From Sphingomonas oleivorans (lineage in GTDB: Bacteria > Pseudomonadota > Alphaproteobacteria > Sphingomonadales > Sphingomonadaceae), in assembly GCF_003050615.1 (NCBI RefSeq), contig NZ_NWBU01000009.1, positions 186,001-250,000 of the forward strand: a stretch of DNA of 64,000 bases, given 5' to 3'. The translations under genes and the position numbers were made by a program. The first letter of the stretch is position 1. Every line of letters begins with the position of its first letter. The notes beneath the pieces were generated by a model, which was not told the origin of the DNA, did no database searches, and saw only the letters and a program-made list of their open reading frames with translations. Shown here in pieces: positions 1-9,924 of the stretch.

Positions 1-1521
1 AAGACGGTCACGCTCCAGGGCATTGCCGAAGGCTTTTCGCGCGCGGGCGTGCCCGTCTTCGTCGCGGATGTGAAAGGCGATCTCGCCGGCCTCGCCATGG
101 CCGGATCGCCCACCGCCTCGATCCATGCCACGCTTGCCGCGCGCGCTGCCGAGATTGGCGATACGGGCTGGTCCTATGCCGACAATCCGGTCGTCTTCTG
201 GGATCTGTTCGGCGAGCAAGGCCATCCGATCCGCACCACCATCAGCGAGATGGGGCCGCTGCTGCTCGGCCGGCTGATGGGGTTGAACGAGGTGCAGGAA
301 GGCGTGCTCTCGATCGCCTTCCGCGCGGCAGATGAGCAGGGAATGCTGCTCCTCGATCTGGCCGATCTTCAGGCGATGCTTGCCTGGACGGCCGAAAATG
401 CCGCCGATCTTTCCGCCCGCTACGGCAATGTCACCCGCGCCAGCGTCGGCGCGATCCAGCGCCAGCTGCTCCAGCTCGAAGGACAGGGCGGGGACCGCTT
501 CTTCGGCGAGCCCGCGCTCGACATCCATGATTTTCTGGGCCTCGACGAACAGGGGCGGGGACGCATCAACATCCTCGCCGCCGACCGGCTGATGGCCGCG
601 CCGAAGCTTTACGCCACCTTCCTCCTCTGGCTGCTGTCCGAACTGTTCGAGACGCTTCCCGAGGTCGGAGATCCGGACAAGCCCAAGCTCGTCTTCTTCT
701 TCGACGAGGCGCATCTGCTGTTCGACGACGCGCCCAAGGCGCTCAACGACAAGATCGAGCAAGTGGTGCGCCTGATCCGTTCCAAGGGCGTCGGCGTCTA
801 TTTCATCACCCAGAATCCGATCGACGTGCCGGAGGATGTGGCGGGACAGCTCGGCAACCGCATCCAGCATGCGCTGCGCGCCTTCACGCCGCGCGACCAG
901 AAGGCGATCCGCGCCGCGGCGGAGACGTTCCGCGCGAGCCCCGGCCTCGACGTCGCCACCGCGATCACCGAGCTCAGGGTGGGCGAGGCGCTCGTTTCGC
1001 TGCTCCAGCCCGATGGCGCGCCCTCGCCGGTCGAGCGCACGCTGATCCGCGCGCCTTCCTCGCGCGTCGGGCCGTTGACGGAGAAGGAGCGTGCGATGCT
1101 GCGTTCGCTCTCGCCGCTCGAGGGCAAATATGATGCGCTCGTCAATCGCGAGTCGGCGCAGGAAATGCTCGCGGCCAAGGCGGGCGATGCGAAGGCCGCC
1201 GCCGAGCAGGCGCGTCTCGAGGCGGAAGCGGCCAAGGCACAGGCGGAGGAGGCCAAGGCCGCCGCGCGCCAGGCCCAGCTCGATGCGCGCCAGCGTGCGG
1301 CTGCCGAGCGCGAGGCCGCGCGTGCCGCTGCCGCCCAGGCTCGCGCCGAGGAGCGTGCCCGCGCCGCCGCCGCGCGCGAGGCGGCCAAGCCCAGCATGAC
1401 GGAGAAGATGATCCACTCCGCCGCGCGCTCGGCTGCCTCCTCGATCGGGCGCCAGATTGCCGGCCGGGTCGGCAGCGAGCTGCTGCGCGGGCTGCTCGGC
1501 GGGCTTTTCAAGGCGCGCTGA
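1..1521 (+). CDS. HerA-like ATPase, DUF853 family (5' partial)
   Basis: This is the C-terminal part of a DUF853/HerA-type ATPase (E. coli YjgR-like). The frame is open from the first base and begins inside the Walker A loop ([16 protein letters not shown]), so the N-terminus and the glycines of the P-loop lie outside the window. Walker B is visible as [13 protein letters not shown], followed by a sensor-like segment [21 protein letters not shown]. The C-terminal 130 residues are an Ala/Glu/Lys/Arg-rich helical or coiled-coil stretch ending in a Gly/Leu-rich tail, as usual for this family. Family members are predicted hexameric DNA-pumping ATPases, but the physiological role is poorly defined. 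An internal GTG at 49 is not the true start. Confidence 0.9.
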   Translation, partial: KTVTLQGIAEGFSRAGVPVFVADVKGDLAGLAMAGSPTASIHATLAARAAEIGDTGWSYADNPVVFWDLFGEQGHPIRTTISEMGPLLLGRLMGLNEVQEGVLSIAFRAADEQGMLLLDLADLQAMLAWTAENAADLSARYGNVTRASVGAIQRQLLQLEGQGGDRFFGEPALDIHDFLGLDEQGRGRINILAADRLMAAPKLYATFLLWLLSELFETLPEVGDPDKPKLVFFFDEAHLLFDDAPKALNDKIEQVVRLIRSKGVGVYFITQNPIDVPEDVAGQLGNRIQHALRAFTPRDQKAIRAAAETFRASPGLDVATAITELRVGEALVSLLQPDGAPSPVERTLIRAPSSRVGPLTEKERAMLRSLSPLEGKYDALVNRESAQEMLAAKAGDAKAAAEQARLEAEAAKAQAEEAKAAARQAQLDARQRAAAEREAARAAAAQARAEERARAAAAREAAKPSMTEKMIHSAARSAASSIGRQIAGRVGSELLRGLLGGLFKAR

Positions 1522-1571
1522 GCGCGATCCTCCCGCTTTGCGCCGTTACGGCGGCGCGCTAGAAGGCGCGC

Positions 1572-2522
1572 ATGACCATCACCGCAGAACCCGCCACGAT
1601 CGCCTCCGTCTCGCTCGCCGGGGAGGCGCGTGACCCGGAAGGTTTCGCTCATGCGCTCGGCACCTCTTTCGAGCGGTTCGGCTTCGCCGTTGTTTCCGAC
1701 CATGGCATCGATTCCGCGCTGATCGCCCGCGCCGATGCCGCCGCGCGGGCCTTCTTCGCGCTGCCGGACGAGGTGAAGCGGCGCTATCATGTGCCCGGCA
1801 CCGGCGGTGCGCGCGGCTACACGCCTTTCGGGATCGAGACCGCCAAGGATGCGACCCATGTCGATCTGAAGGAATTTTGGCATGTCGGCCGCGAGCTGCC
1901 CGAAGGGCATCGCTTCGCCCAATATATGCAGCCCAATCTCTGGCCAGACGAGAGTGCCGATTTCCGCGAGACGCAGCTCGCTCTGTTCGCGGCGTTCGAG
2001 GATACGGGCGAGCGGCTGCTTTCCGCGATCGCGCGCCATCTCGGCCTCGCGCCCGACTGGTTCGACGATACGGTGGCGGATGGCAACAGCGTGCTGCGCC
2101 TGCTCCATTATCCTCCGGTCTCGCCCGACGCTCCCGGCATCCGCGCCGGTGCGCATGAGGATATCAACACCATCACGCTGCTGCTCGGCGCCGAGGAAGC
2201 GGGGCTCCAGCTTCTCGACCGCAATGGCGAGTGGCTGGCGGTCGCGCCGCGCGAGGGCGAGCTGGTCGTCAATGTCGGCGACATGCTGCAGCGGCTCACC
2301 AACAATGTGCTGCGCTCCACTACGCACCGGGTGATGAACCCGCCGCCCGAACGGCGCGGCTTCTCGCGCTATTCGATGCCCTTCTTCCTGCATTTCCGCC
2401 CCGATTTCCTGATCGAGACGCTGCCTTCCTGCATCGATGCAGAGCGGCCGAACCTCTATCCGGAGCCGATCACGGCGGATCAGTATCTCTGGCAGCGGCT
2501 GCGCGAGATCAAGCTGGTCTGA
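1572..2522 (+). CDS. isopenicillin N synthase family 2-oxoglutarate/Fe(II) oxygenase
   Basis: Non-haem iron dioxygenase of about 316 residues. The N-terminal DIOX_N part contains FGFAVVSDHGID and the C-terminal jelly roll carries the iron triad: His195 and Asp197 in the HEDINTITLL motif and a distal His in TTHRVMNP. The RYSMPFF segment (R-x-S) would bind the 2-oxoglutarate carboxylate. Family members oxidise small molecules; the substrate cannot be read from the sequence. The gene follows the HerA-like ATPase by 50 bases on the same strand and is followed by convergent genes. The family call is secure and the function open. Confidence 0.88.
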   Translation: MTITAEPATIASVSLAGEARDPEGFAHALGTSFERFGFAVVSDHGIDSALIARADAAARAFFALPDEVKRRYHVPGTGGARGYTPFGIETAKDATHVDLKEFWHVGRELPEGHRFAQYMQPNLWPDESADFRETQLALFAAFEDTGERLLSAIARHLGLAPDWFDDTVADGNSVLRLLHYPPVSPDAPGIRAGAHEDINTITLLLGAEEAGLQLLDRNGEWLAVAPREGELVVNVGDMLQRLTNNVLRSTTHRVMNPPPERRGFSRYSMPFFLHFRPDFLIETLPSCIDAERPNLYPEPITADQYLWQRLREIKLV

Positions 2523-2525
2523 ACG

Positions 2526-2873
2526 CTATTTGCGGGGCCTGCATTCGGGCAGGCCCAGCGTCTTGAGCTCGGGGCAGCGCCGCACCTGCACCGACGCGTC
2601 CGGCCCGATGAACAGCGCATAATCGCCGCCGCGACCGCAGCGCGCGGTCCACATCACCAGATTCTTGTAGTCCTGCTGCCGGCCGGCGGCATCGACCCGG
2701 TTGCAATATTGACCCGAGTCGAGGATCGCCCGGCGCAGCGTCGCGCGGCGGGGAATATCGTCCAGCTTCTCCAGCCGGTCGCTGAACGGATTGGGTTTCG
2801 GCTTCGGCTGCTGCGCCGCCACGGGCGTCGCGATCAGGGCCGTGGTCAACAGGGCGGCCAGCAGGCGCATCAT
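2526..2873 (-). CDS. small secreted protein of unknown function
   Basis: 115-residue protein with a clear Sec signal peptide ([21 protein letters not shown], cleavage after AxA) and a basic, Pro/Lys-rich mature start. It has three cysteines, in QYCNR, ARCGRG and RRCPEL, plus one near the C-terminus, so disulfides in the periplasm are likely. I do not recognise a family. Its ATG overlaps the queF stop by 4 bases (ATGA), so it is probably co-translated with queF. It is convergent with the oxygenase gene, with only 3 bases between the two stops. Confidence 0.6.
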   Translation of the reverse strand: MMRLLAALLTTALIATPVAAQQPKPKPNPFSDRLEKLDDIPRRATLRRAILDSGQYCNRVDAAGRQQDYKNLVMWTARCGRGGDYALFIGPDASVQVRRCPELKTLGLPECRPRK

Positions 2874-3316
2874 CCTCTCCCCCTATAGCTCGGCACGCCC
2901 TGATCGGGCAGCCACAGCCCCTCCGGCACGGGGCCCGATTGCCAGAATACGTCGATCGGTATCCCGCCGCGCGGATACCAATAGCCGCCGATGCGCAGCC
3001 AGAGCGGCTTCATCTCGCTTGTCAGCCGCTCGCCTATGCCGACCGTGCAATCCTCGTGGAAGGCGGCATGATTGCGGAAGGAACCGAGGAACAGCTTGAG
3101 CGACTTCGATTCGACGATCGTTTCGCCCGGCGCATAGTCGATCACCAGATGGGCGAAATCGGGCTGGCCCGTCACCGGGCAGAGCGAGGTGAATTCGGGT
3201 GCGGTGAAGCGCACCAGATAAGGGCGGCCGGGGCGCGGATTGGGGACATAATCGAGGATCGCCGCTTCGGGCGTCTGGGGCAGGGCCGATGTCTGGCCGA
3301 GATGGATGGGGCTCAT
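2870..3316 (-). CDS. queF: preQ1 synthase (NADPH-dependent 7-cyano-7-deazaguanine reductase)
   Basis: QueF reduces the nitrile of preQ0 to the aminomethyl group of preQ1 with two NADPH, for queuosine in tRNA. At 148 residues this is the short single-domain (YkvM-type) form. The catalytic Cys lies in [13 protein letters not shown], and the family motif [20 protein letters not shown] follows. The frame is open to 3418, but MSPIHLGQ at 3316 is the family-like start. No other queuosine gene is in the window, so preQ0 synthesis (queCDE) must be encoded elsewhere. Confidence 0.93.
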   Translation of the reverse strand: MSPIHLGQTSALPQTPEAAILDYVPNPRPGRPYLVRFTAPEFTSLCPVTGQPDFAHLVIDYAPGETIVESKSLKLFLGSFRNHAAFHEDCTVGIGERLTSEMKPLWLRIGGYWYPRGGIPIDVFWQSGPVPEGLWLPDQGVPSYRGRG

Positions 3317-3531
3317 GGCTCCACGATCTAGGGTGCGCCGCGGCACCGCGCAACCAAGGGCGAGCGATCGCCAATAGGGGGCTCGACGCAAGCTCCGCAA
3401 ATGATTAAGATAAGGCATATCAGTTTCGCTGCTTCCTCCTCCCCAGGCAAAGGCAAGCGCGGCCGTTTTCGGAACGCTTTTCGGTTCCGCTTGTTCGGCG
3501 CGCCTGTGATCGTTGTGGAAGGATGCAAGTC

Positions 3532-4368
3532 ATGGAATTACTGGTCACCACCGAATGGCTTTCCGGCGAAATGGGCACGCCCGATCTTCGGGTGGTCGAT
3601 GCCAGCTATTTCGCCTTGTCGCCCGAGCGTGACGCGCGGGCGGAATATGAGGCGGAGCATATTCCGGGCGCGGTGTTCATGGATCTGGGCGGGCTGGTGG
3701 ACAGCGACTCGGCGCTCCCCTCGACCTTGCCGCCCGCCGAGAAGTTCGCCAGCCGCATGCAGGCGCTGGGGCTCGGCGATGGCAGCCGCATCGTCCTTTA
3801 CGACAATAGCCCGCATCACACCTCGGCGCGCGCCTGGTGGATGTTCAAGCTGTTCGGCGCGCATGATGTGGCGATCCTCGATGGCGGGCTGTACAAGTGG
3901 AAGGCCGAGGGACGGCCGCTCGCCAGCGGCAAGGAGACGTTGCGCCACCGCCACTTCACCGTCTGGAAGGACAGCGCCACCATCCGCACGCTCGATCAGA
4001 TGAAGGCCAATCTGCGCAGCGGGGCCGAGCAGGTTGTCGATGCCCGCTCGGCGGCGCGCTTCTCGGGGCAGGAATCCGATCCGCGCCCCGGCGTTGCCCC
4101 CGGCCATATCCCGGGTAGCGTCAACCTGCCCTATGACCGGCTGTTCCACACGGACGGGACATGGAAGCGCGGCGAGGAACTGCGCGGCGTGTTCGAGGAA
4201 GCGGGCGTCGATCTGTCCCGGCCGCTGGTCACGACTTGCGGATCGGGGATCACGGCGGCCGTGCTGCTGTTCGGTGCGGCGCTGCTCGGCAAGAAGGATG
4301 TCGCGCTCTACGACGGCTCTTGGAGCGAATGGGGCGCGGATGCGGGGACCGAGAAGGCGCTGGCCTGA
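3532..4368 (+). CDS. sseA: 3-mercaptopyruvate sulfurtransferase
   Basis: Two-domain rhodanese-like enzyme of about 278 residues. The catalytic Cys236 sits in the loop CGSGITA, which is the mercaptopyruvate sulfurtransferase signature (thiosulfate sulfurtransferases have CRKGVT). The inactive N-terminal rhodanese domain shows YEAEHIPGAVFMD and the C-terminal one APGHIPGSVNLP. An upstream ATG at 3523 sits on top of the AAGGA ribosome site, so the ATG at 3532 (MELLVTTEW), 8-9 bases after it, is preferred. metC follows, so the pair fits cysteine and sulfur metabolism. Confidence 0.92.
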   Translation: MELLVTTEWLSGEMGTPDLRVVDASYFALSPERDARAEYEAEHIPGAVFMDLGGLVDSDSALPSTLPPAEKFASRMQALGLGDGSRIVLYDNSPHHTSARAWWMFKLFGAHDVAILDGGLYKWKAEGRPLASGKETLRHRHFTVWKDSATIRTLDQMKANLRSGAEQVVDARSAARFSGQESDPRPGVAPGHIPGSVNLPYDRLFHTDGTWKRGEELRGVFEEAGVDLSRPLVTTCGSGITAAVLLFGAALLGKKDVALYDGSWSEWGADAGTEKALA

Positions 4369-4420
4369 GGCTTTTCGCTCCCGTCTTTCCCGGCGGGGAT
4401 GTTCGGTGCAAGGAATGTGT

Positions 4421-5605
4421 ATGACACATTCGCCCGCCGACCGCCCCGCCACCCGTCTCGTCACCGCCGGCCGCCGCAAGGAATGGACCGCCGGCATCGT
4501 CAGCCCGCCCGTCTGGCGCGCCTCCACCATATTGTTCGACAGCGTCGCCGATCTGCGCGCGGCCGTCCGCTCGCCCAATGACCGGCTCTATTATGGCCGA
4601 CGCGGCGGGCCGACCCAGTGGGCGCTCGCCGATGCGCTGACCGAGCTCGAGCCGGGCGCTGCGGGCACGATGCTCTATCCCTCGGGCGTGGCGGCGGTCA
4701 CGACCGCGCTGCTCTCCGTCCTCTCGCCCGGCGACGAATTATTGATGGTCGACAGCGCCTATGAGCCGACGCGCGCCTTTTGCGACGCAATGCTCGCGCC
4801 GCTCGGCATCAAGACGCGCTATTATGATCCGCTGATCGGCGCCGGCATCGCCGATCTGTTCACCGATGCGACCAAGGCGGTGTTCCTCGAAAGCCCGGGC
4901 AGCCTGACCTTCGAGGTGCAGGATGTGCCTGCCATCTGCGCGGCGGCAAAGGCGCGCGGCATCGTCACCCTGCTCGACAATACATGGGCGACGCCGCTCC
5001 TCTTCCCCGCGATCGGTCATGGCGTCGATCTCTCGATTCTCGCCTGCACCAAATATGTCGTCGGCCATTCCGACGCGATGCTCGGATCGGTGACAGCGGC
5101 GCCCGGCCATTTCGAGGCGCTGCGCCGCTATACCCATCTGCTCGGTCAATGCATCAGCCCCGACGATGCCTTTCTCGGCAGCCGCGGATTGCGTACGCTG
5201 GGCGTGCGGCTGAAGGCGCATGGCGAGGGCTCGATCGCGGTGGCCCAATGGCTCGCCGAGCAGCCCGAGGTCGCGCGCGTGCTTCATCCCGCGCTGCCCG
5301 GATGCCCCGGCCATGAATATTGGGCGCGGGACTTTGCGGGCGCCTCGGGCCTGTTCGCCTTCATGCTCAAGGGCGGCGACGATGCGGCGCGCGCGCGGCT
5401 GATCGATGGACTGGAGCTTTTCGGCATCGGCTTTTCATGGGGCGGTTTCGAGAGCCTGGCGCTTCCTGTCGATCCGGCGCGTATCCGCACCGCCCGGCGC
5501 TGGCAGGGGGAAGGGCTGCTTGTGCGGCTGCATATCGGCCTGGAAGATCCGGCAGATCTGATCGATGATCTGGCGCGCGGGCTAAGACGTTTTACTTACG
5601 TATAA
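4421..5605 (+). CDS. metC: cystathionine beta-lyase
   Basis: PLP-dependent Cys/Met metabolism enzyme of 394 residues. The PLP lysine is Lys211 in ACTKYVVGHSDAMLG; the DNTWATP motif lies upstream and the substrate-binding SWGGFESL lies near the C-terminus. These features match the MetC type rather than cystathionine gamma-synthase. The enzyme cleaves cystathionine to homocysteine, pyruvate and ammonia. The frame is open further upstream over the sseA tail, but ATG 4421 has AAGGA six bases before it and starts the conserved protein (MTHSPADRPATRLVTAGR). It probably shares a transcript with sseA. Confidence 0.92.
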   Translation: MTHSPADRPATRLVTAGRRKEWTAGIVSPPVWRASTILFDSVADLRAAVRSPNDRLYYGRRGGPTQWALADALTELEPGAAGTMLYPSGVAAVTTALLSVLSPGDELLMVDSAYEPTRAFCDAMLAPLGIKTRYYDPLIGAGIADLFTDATKAVFLESPGSLTFEVQDVPAICAAAKARGIVTLLDNTWATPLLFPAIGHGVDLSILACTKYVVGHSDAMLGSVTAAPGHFEALRRYTHLLGQCISPDDAFLGSRGLRTLGVRLKAHGEGSIAVAQWLAEQPEVARVLHPALPGCPGHEYWARDFAGASGLFAFMLKGGDDAARARLIDGLELFGIGFSWGGFESLALPVDPARIRTARRWQGEGLLVRLHIGLEDPADLIDDLARGLRRFTYV

Positions 5606-5852
5606 ATTCCCAATCATGCCGACTATATTGCGTGAAAAGTAACTGAACTGATCTTATCTTGTTGCTGTCAAGCAACAGTCGATGCGTGAAAGCATTTTTT
5701 CTGATTTGGGTAAGTTGTGCGGTGCATTGTAATTCTGCAATAAAAATAGCTGCAGGAAGGTCATCGGGTCCGTCCGCTTGTCGGGGAAAAGAGATCCGGT
5801 CCTTTTTGCGCAGGGCGGAACTGGGCCAGTAACCACGAGGGGGGATTTCTCT
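5606..5852 (+). promoter_or_regulatory. AT-rich leader between metC and the porin
   Basis: This 247-base stretch holds no gene. It is much more AT-rich than its surroundings. It contains a small stem-loop at 5661-5676 (GTTGCT/AGCAAC, loop GTCA) followed by a T-rich tract near 5694-5706. This could end metC transcription or be part of a long 5' leader of the porin. A strong ribosome site (GAGGGGGGA, 5837-5845) precedes the porin ATG. Confidence 0.35.
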
Positions 5853-6674
5853 ATGCGCAAGAATTCCTGTGCTCTTTTCCTGTCGGTCATAGCTGCGGCG
5901 ATGGCGGCGCCTGCCTTTGCGCAGGAAGAGGCGTCCAGCCCGATCACGATCAGCGGTAGTGTTGCTCTCGTGTCTGATTATCGCTTCCGCGGCGTTTCCC
6001 AGAGCGACGAGGAAATGGCGGTTCAGGGCGGCCTCACCATTTCGCACGAGAGCGGCTTTTATGTGGGCACATGGGGGTCCAATCTCTCCGGCTGGGGCAC
6101 GTTCGGCGGATCGAACATGGAGCTCGACCTATTCGGCGGCTTCAAGATGCCGATCAACGATGGCAGCGCGATCGATGTCGGCCTGCTCTGGTACATGTAT
6201 CCGGGCGGCGCCAACGAAACCGATTTCGCCGAGCTTTATGCCAAGCTGAGCCACACGGTGGGCCCGGCGACGCTTACCGCGGGCGTGGCCTATGCGCCGA
6301 AGCAATTCGCCCTCGCCAACGTGTCCAACGCGCCCAACAGCCGGGGCCAGAAAGAGGATAATCTCTATATCTCCGGCGATGCGGCGGCGGCCATCCCGAA
6401 CCTGCCCATCACGCTGAAGGCGCATGCGGGCTATTCGGACGGCAATCCCGGCCTGGGCCCGAACGGCACCAGCGTCGCGCCGACGGGCGAATATTTCGAT
6501 TGGTCGGCGGGCGCGGACTGGGCCGTCTATAAGAATCTGACGGTCGGCGTCTCTTATGTCGATACCGACATCTCGCGCAGCGAGTCGGCCTATCTGCTGC
6601 CGAACTTCAGCAAGGGCGGCACCGAGTCGATCGCCGACGCGACGGTGGTCTTCTCGATCTCCGCGGCCTTTTAA
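5853..6674 (+). CDS. TorF family putative porin
   Basis: 273-residue outer membrane beta-barrel protein. It has a Sec signal peptide (MRKNSCALFLSVIAAAMAAPAFA, then QEE) and alternating aromatic/glycine strands starting with SGSVALVSDYRFRGVSQSDEE, the hallmark of the TIGR02001/TorF family. It ends in a C-terminal aromatic (SISAAF), as expected for BAM substrates. ATG 5853 follows a strong ribosome site; an in-frame upstream ATG at 5778 would bury the signal peptide. Substrate unknown. Confidence 0.9.
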   Translation: MRKNSCALFLSVIAAAMAAPAFAQEEASSPITISGSVALVSDYRFRGVSQSDEEMAVQGGLTISHESGFYVGTWGSNLSGWGTFGGSNMELDLFGGFKMPINDGSAIDVGLLWYMYPGGANETDFAELYAKLSHTVGPATLTAGVAYAPKQFALANVSNAPNSRGQKEDNLYISGDAAAAIPNLPITLKAHAGYSDGNPGLGPNGTSVAPTGEYFDWSAGADWAVYKNLTVGVSYVDTDISRSESAYLLPNFSKGGTESIADATVVFSISAAF

Positions 6675-6691
6675 GGCAAAGCGGCGCTTCG

Positions 6692-6718
6692 CGGCCGAGG
6701 CGTTTGTCGCCTCGGCCG
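6692..6718. terminator. bidirectional terminator between porin and prmA
   Basis: Perfect 11-bp stem (CGGCCGAGGCG and its complement) with a TTTGT loop, placed between two convergent genes whose stops are at 6674 and 6728. Confidence 0.75.
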
Positions 6719-6727
6719 TTCGGGCTC

Positions 6728-7675
6728 TCAGCTCTGTTTCTTCAAGCGGAGCGTGGGCCAATCGCCGCGGTCGATGCGGTCGGCGGGCAGGAGGCCTTCG
6801 TCCGCATAGGCGGCGATCACCGCATCGGCCTGATGATCCAGCAGCCCCGCCAGGATCACCGATCCGCCCGGCGCGACAGCGGCGCAAAAGGACGGGGCCA
6901 GATCGATCAGCGGACCGGCAAGGATGTTCGCGATCAGCAGGTCGTAGGGCGCGCGTGCTTGCAGCCGCTCATGCTCCACGCCGGGCGCCACGATCAGTTC
7001 GAGGTGATCGGGGCCTTCGCCGGTCGGAATGCCGTTCGCCACGGCATTTTCCTCGCTCACATCGATCGAGACGGGGTCGATGTCGGACGCGATGATCCGT
7101 GCCTGTGGCCAGAGCGCGCGGGCGGCGAAGGCGAGCAGACCCGTGCCCGTGCCGATATCGGCGATATTGGCGAAGATCGCGCCGTCCTCGGCCAGCCGGT
7201 CGAGCATCAGCAGGCAGCCCGTGGTCGTCTCATGATGCCCCGTGCCGAAGGCGCGGCCCGCCTCGATATGGAAGGCGACCGTCTCGGCGGGAACGGCATC
7301 GGCATGGGCGGCGGTATGGACGAAGAAGCGTCCGGCGCGGATCGGCTCCAGCCAGTTCTGGCTGATCGTCACCCAGTCGGCATCCTCGACGGGCTCGATC
7401 AGCGCCTCGATCCCACGCGCGCTGGGCACCAGCTCGCGGATCAGCGCGATCGTCGCCGGATCGGGCTCGCCCTCGAAATAGGCGTCGAGTTGCCAATCGT
7501 CGGGCCTGGCCGGATCGGGCTCGCTGGTCATCAGCACGGGCGGCGCGTCCATATCGTCGAACGCGGCGACATGGCCGGAAAGTGCCTCGGCCTCCTCCTT
7601 GTTGCAGGGCAGGGTAAGTTTCCAGCTCTGGCTCGCCTGCGGCGTCCAGTCCGGCAGATTGCCGCTATCGGACAT
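6728..7675 (-). CDS. prmA: ribosomal protein L11 methyltransferase
   Basis: PrmA trimethylates ribosomal protein L11 using S-adenosylmethionine. The SAM-binding motif ADIGTGTGLLAFAA and the catalytic-site motif NILAGPLIDLAP are both present. Start choice: ATG 7675 has GGAG six bases upstream; an in-frame ATG at 7687 lies on that ribosome site. The chosen start overlaps the last 11 bases of the upstream dehydrogenase gene, so the two are probably translationally coupled. Length is 315 residues, slightly longer than E. coli PrmA. Confidence 0.92.
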   Translation of the reverse strand: MSDSGNLPDWTPQASQSWKLTLPCNKEEAEALSGHVAAFDDMDAPPVLMTSEPDPARPDDWQLDAYFEGEPDPATIALIRELVPSARGIEALIEPVEDADWVTISQNWLEPIRAGRFFVHTAAHADAVPAETVAFHIEAGRAFGTGHHETTTGCLLMLDRLAEDGAIFANIADIGTGTGLLAFAARALWPQARIIASDIDPVSIDVSEENAVANGIPTGEGPDHLELIVAPGVEHERLQARAPYDLLIANILAGPLIDLAPSFCAAVAPGGSVILAGLLDHQADAVIAAYADEGLLPADRIDRGDWPTLRLKKQS

Positions 7676-8378
7676 AGCTTGCTCCATTCACGTCGATCAC
7701 CGCGCCCGTCATGGACGGCGGCGCTTCCAGGGCGAGGAAGCGGACGGTTTCGGCCACCTCCTCAGGCATGGCGACGCGGCCGAGCGGGATGTCCGCAAGC
7801 AGCCTGTCGCCGCCCCGGCTGGCGAGATAATCCTCGGCCATGCCGGTCATGGTGAAGCCGGGGCAGACCGCGAAGGCGAGGATATTCTCCGCCGCGTGGC
7901 CGCGCGCGATCGTCTTGGTCATCGCCACCATGCCCGCCTTGGACGCGGCATAATGCCAATGGGCGGGGCTGTCGCCGCGATAGGCGGCGCGGCTGGCGAT
8001 GTTGATGATCCGGCCGCCGCGTGCTTGCTCCCGGAAATGGCGCACCGCCAGCCGGCAAAGCTCGGCCGAGGCGGTGAGATTGATCCGCATCGTCCGCTCC
8101 CAGGCGGCCGACCATTCGGCATCGGCCATGTCGAGCGGTGCGGCCTCGAAGATGCCGGCATTATTGACGATCGCGTCGATGCGGCCGTCGAGCCGATCGA
8201 GCGCCTGTTCCCACAGCTCCGCCGCAGCCCCTTCGCGCGACAGGTCGGCGGCGATTGCGGTCTTGTCCGACGCGCGGCTGGCATGGCCGACGAGGTGGAC
8301 GTCGCGATCCCGGAAGGCCTGCATCACGGCGCGGCCGATGCCCCGGCTGGAGCCGGTAACGAGAATATGGGTGGTCAT
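7665..8378 (-). CDS. short-chain dehydrogenase/reductase (FabG-like)
   Basis: Classical SDR of 237 residues. The NAD(P)-binding motif is TGSSRGIGRAV, followed by NNAG and the catalytic YAASK with a Ser upstream (ASRAAYRG region). The Pro-Gly after the active site is in VCPGFTMTGMAEDY. The protein most resembles 3-oxoacyl-ACP reductases, but many SDRs of this type act on other substrates, so only the class is assigned. It is the first gene of the pair with prmA. Confidence 0.82.
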   Translation of the reverse strand: MTTHILVTGSSRGIGRAVMQAFRDRDVHLVGHASRASDKTAIAADLSREGAAAELWEQALDRLDGRIDAIVNNAGIFEAAPLDMADAEWSAAWERTMRINLTASAELCRLAVRHFREQARGGRIINIASRAAYRGDSPAHWHYAASKAGMVAMTKTIARGHAAENILAFAVCPGFTMTGMAEDYLASRGGDRLLADIPLGRVAMPEEVAETVRFLALEAPPSMTGAVIDVNGASYVR

Positions 8379-8421
8379 GCGCCCGCCGATAGGCGGCCGG
8401 GGCGCATCAGGGAAGGGCCTC

Positions 8422-9804
8422 TCAGGCGGCGATGCGCGAGACGAATTCGCTGGTGGTCGTCTCCAGCCGCGACAATTGCGTGTCGACGGCGCGGAAGCGT
8501 GCGCTCAACTGATCGATGTCGCCGGCGACATTCTCCGTCTCGCTGCGAATGGCGGCGATGGTGGAGGACATGGAATCCGCCGCCAGCGCCGTCTCGTCGA
8601 CCGCGGCGGTGATCATCGTCACCGTCTGCGCCTGTATTTCCATCGCCTCGCGGATGCGCTGGGCGGAGGTCTGCACCTCGCCCACCGTGTCGCGAATCGA
8701 GCCATTGGCGTCCACCGTCTGGCGGGTCGCGGCCTGGATGGCGAGGATCTTGGCGGCAATATCGTCGGTTGCGCGCGCCGTCTGGTTGGCGAGGCTCTTC
8801 ACTTCCTGCGCCACCACGGCGAAGCCGCGCCCGGCATCGCCTGCGCGCGCCGCCTCGATCGTGGCGTTGAGCGCGAGCAGGTTGGTCTGGCCGGCAATGT
8901 CGCGGATCAGGCCGAGGATCGACTCGATCGCCTGGGCATGGCCGGACAGCGCCTGCGATATGGCGACCGCCTTGGCCGACTGGTCCGTAGCGCGAGTCGC
9001 GATGCCGGCGGCGACTTCGACCTCGCCGCGTGCCTCCTCGATCGCCCGGATCAGCCCGGCGGCGGTCCGCGCCGCCTCGCGCATCGCCACGGCGGACTGT
9101 TCGGCGGCGGCGGCCACTTCGGACGCCTTGCCCAGCATGCCGCGCGCGGAGGAGGAAACGTCACCCGTATGGCTGCGCAATTTCTTCGAATCCTGCAGCG
9201 TTTCGGTGAGGATCTCCGAAATATCGCTGCGGAAGGCATTGCTTTCGACGACGCGGGCGAGCGTCGTCTCCAGCCGGCCGATCGCGCCGAGCTGGGCATT
9301 GATGATCTCGAGCTCCACCGCGAGGAGGCGGAACAGCAGCTCGCCGGCAAAGGTCACGAATGCGGCGTCATCCCCAAAACGCGCCGCGATCCGCCGATGG
9401 ACGGCAGACCAGTGACGCGCGATCAGATCGGTGACGAGCGGAAGTGCTACGCCCTCTTCCGCGATGATCGTGCCGTGATGCGCGATCGCCTGGATCCAGG
9501 CGGCGTCGATCGGCTGTTCGAACATCGTCCGTACGAGCCGCTCGACCGTCTCGCCGAAACGCCGCGAGGTCGCGCCGATCGGCGAGGGATGATGGTCGTC
9601 GGGCGACGGCCGCAGAAAGGCGCGCGTCGCCTCCATCACCACGGACCCGGCCCGATCCCACAGGCGCGCGAGATCCTGCCGCAGCCGTCCGTCGCCATTA
9701 TAGGCGGACAGGCGCAGGGCGATTTCGCTCTCGTCGAGCGAGACTTCTCCCGGTTGCAACTGCGAGCCCATCATCATCATCGCGACTAACCCTTTGTCCG
9801 CCAT
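8422..9804 (-). CDS. soluble globin-coupled methyl-accepting chemotaxis protein
   Basis: 460-residue cytoplasmic chemoreceptor with no transmembrane segment. Residues about 20-180 are an all-helical domain with a globin-sensor-like stretch ([21 protein letters not shown]); His109 or His110 would be the haem-proximal ligand. A helical linker leads to an MCP signalling domain whose hairpin tip is the conserved segment [20 protein letters not shown], with [15 protein letters not shown] on the return strand. This fits an aerotaxis or redox sensor of the HemAT type; haem binding is inferred. An AAAGGG ribosome site suggests translation may start at the ATG run at 9780. It is divergent from sdhC, and no che genes are nearby. 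Confidence 0.8.
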   Translation of the reverse strand: MADKGLVAMMMMGSQLQPGEVSLDESEIALRLSAYNGDGRLRQDLARLWDRAGSVVMEATRAFLRPSPDDHHPSPIGATSRRFGETVERLVRTMFEQPIDAAWIQAIAHHGTIIAEEGVALPLVTDLIARHWSAVHRRIAARFGDDAAFVTFAGELLFRLLAVELEIINAQLGAIGRLETTLARVVESNAFRSDISEILTETLQDSKKLRSHTGDVSSSARGMLGKASEVAAAAEQSAVAMREAARTAAGLIRAIEEARGEVEVAAGIATRATDQSAKAVAISQALSGHAQAIESILGLIRDIAGQTNLLALNATIEAARAGDAGRGFAVVAQEVKSLANQTARATDDIAAKILAIQAATRQTVDANGSIRDTVGEVQTSAQRIREAMEIQAQTVTMITAAVDETALAADSMSSTIAAIRSETENVAGDIDQLSARFRAVDTQLSRLETTTSEFVSRIAA

Positions 9805-9873
9805 TCTGACGTGGGATAAAGCGGGGTGGTAAACATGTCGTTAGCTGCCGCATTCCGTGCCGCCAGCAGTTGC

Positions 9874-9887
9874 AACATGAGCATGTT
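9874..9887. promoter_or_regulatory. small inverted repeat in the chemoreceptor/sdhC divergent promoter region
   Basis: AACATG-AG-CATGTT, a perfect six-base inverted repeat about 40 bases before sdhC, in the 120-base region between divergent genes. It could be an operator. There is no further evidence. Confidence 0.25.
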
Positions 9888-9924
9888 CGGCTAAAGGACG
9901 GGCGTTAGACGAACGGGAGGATCC

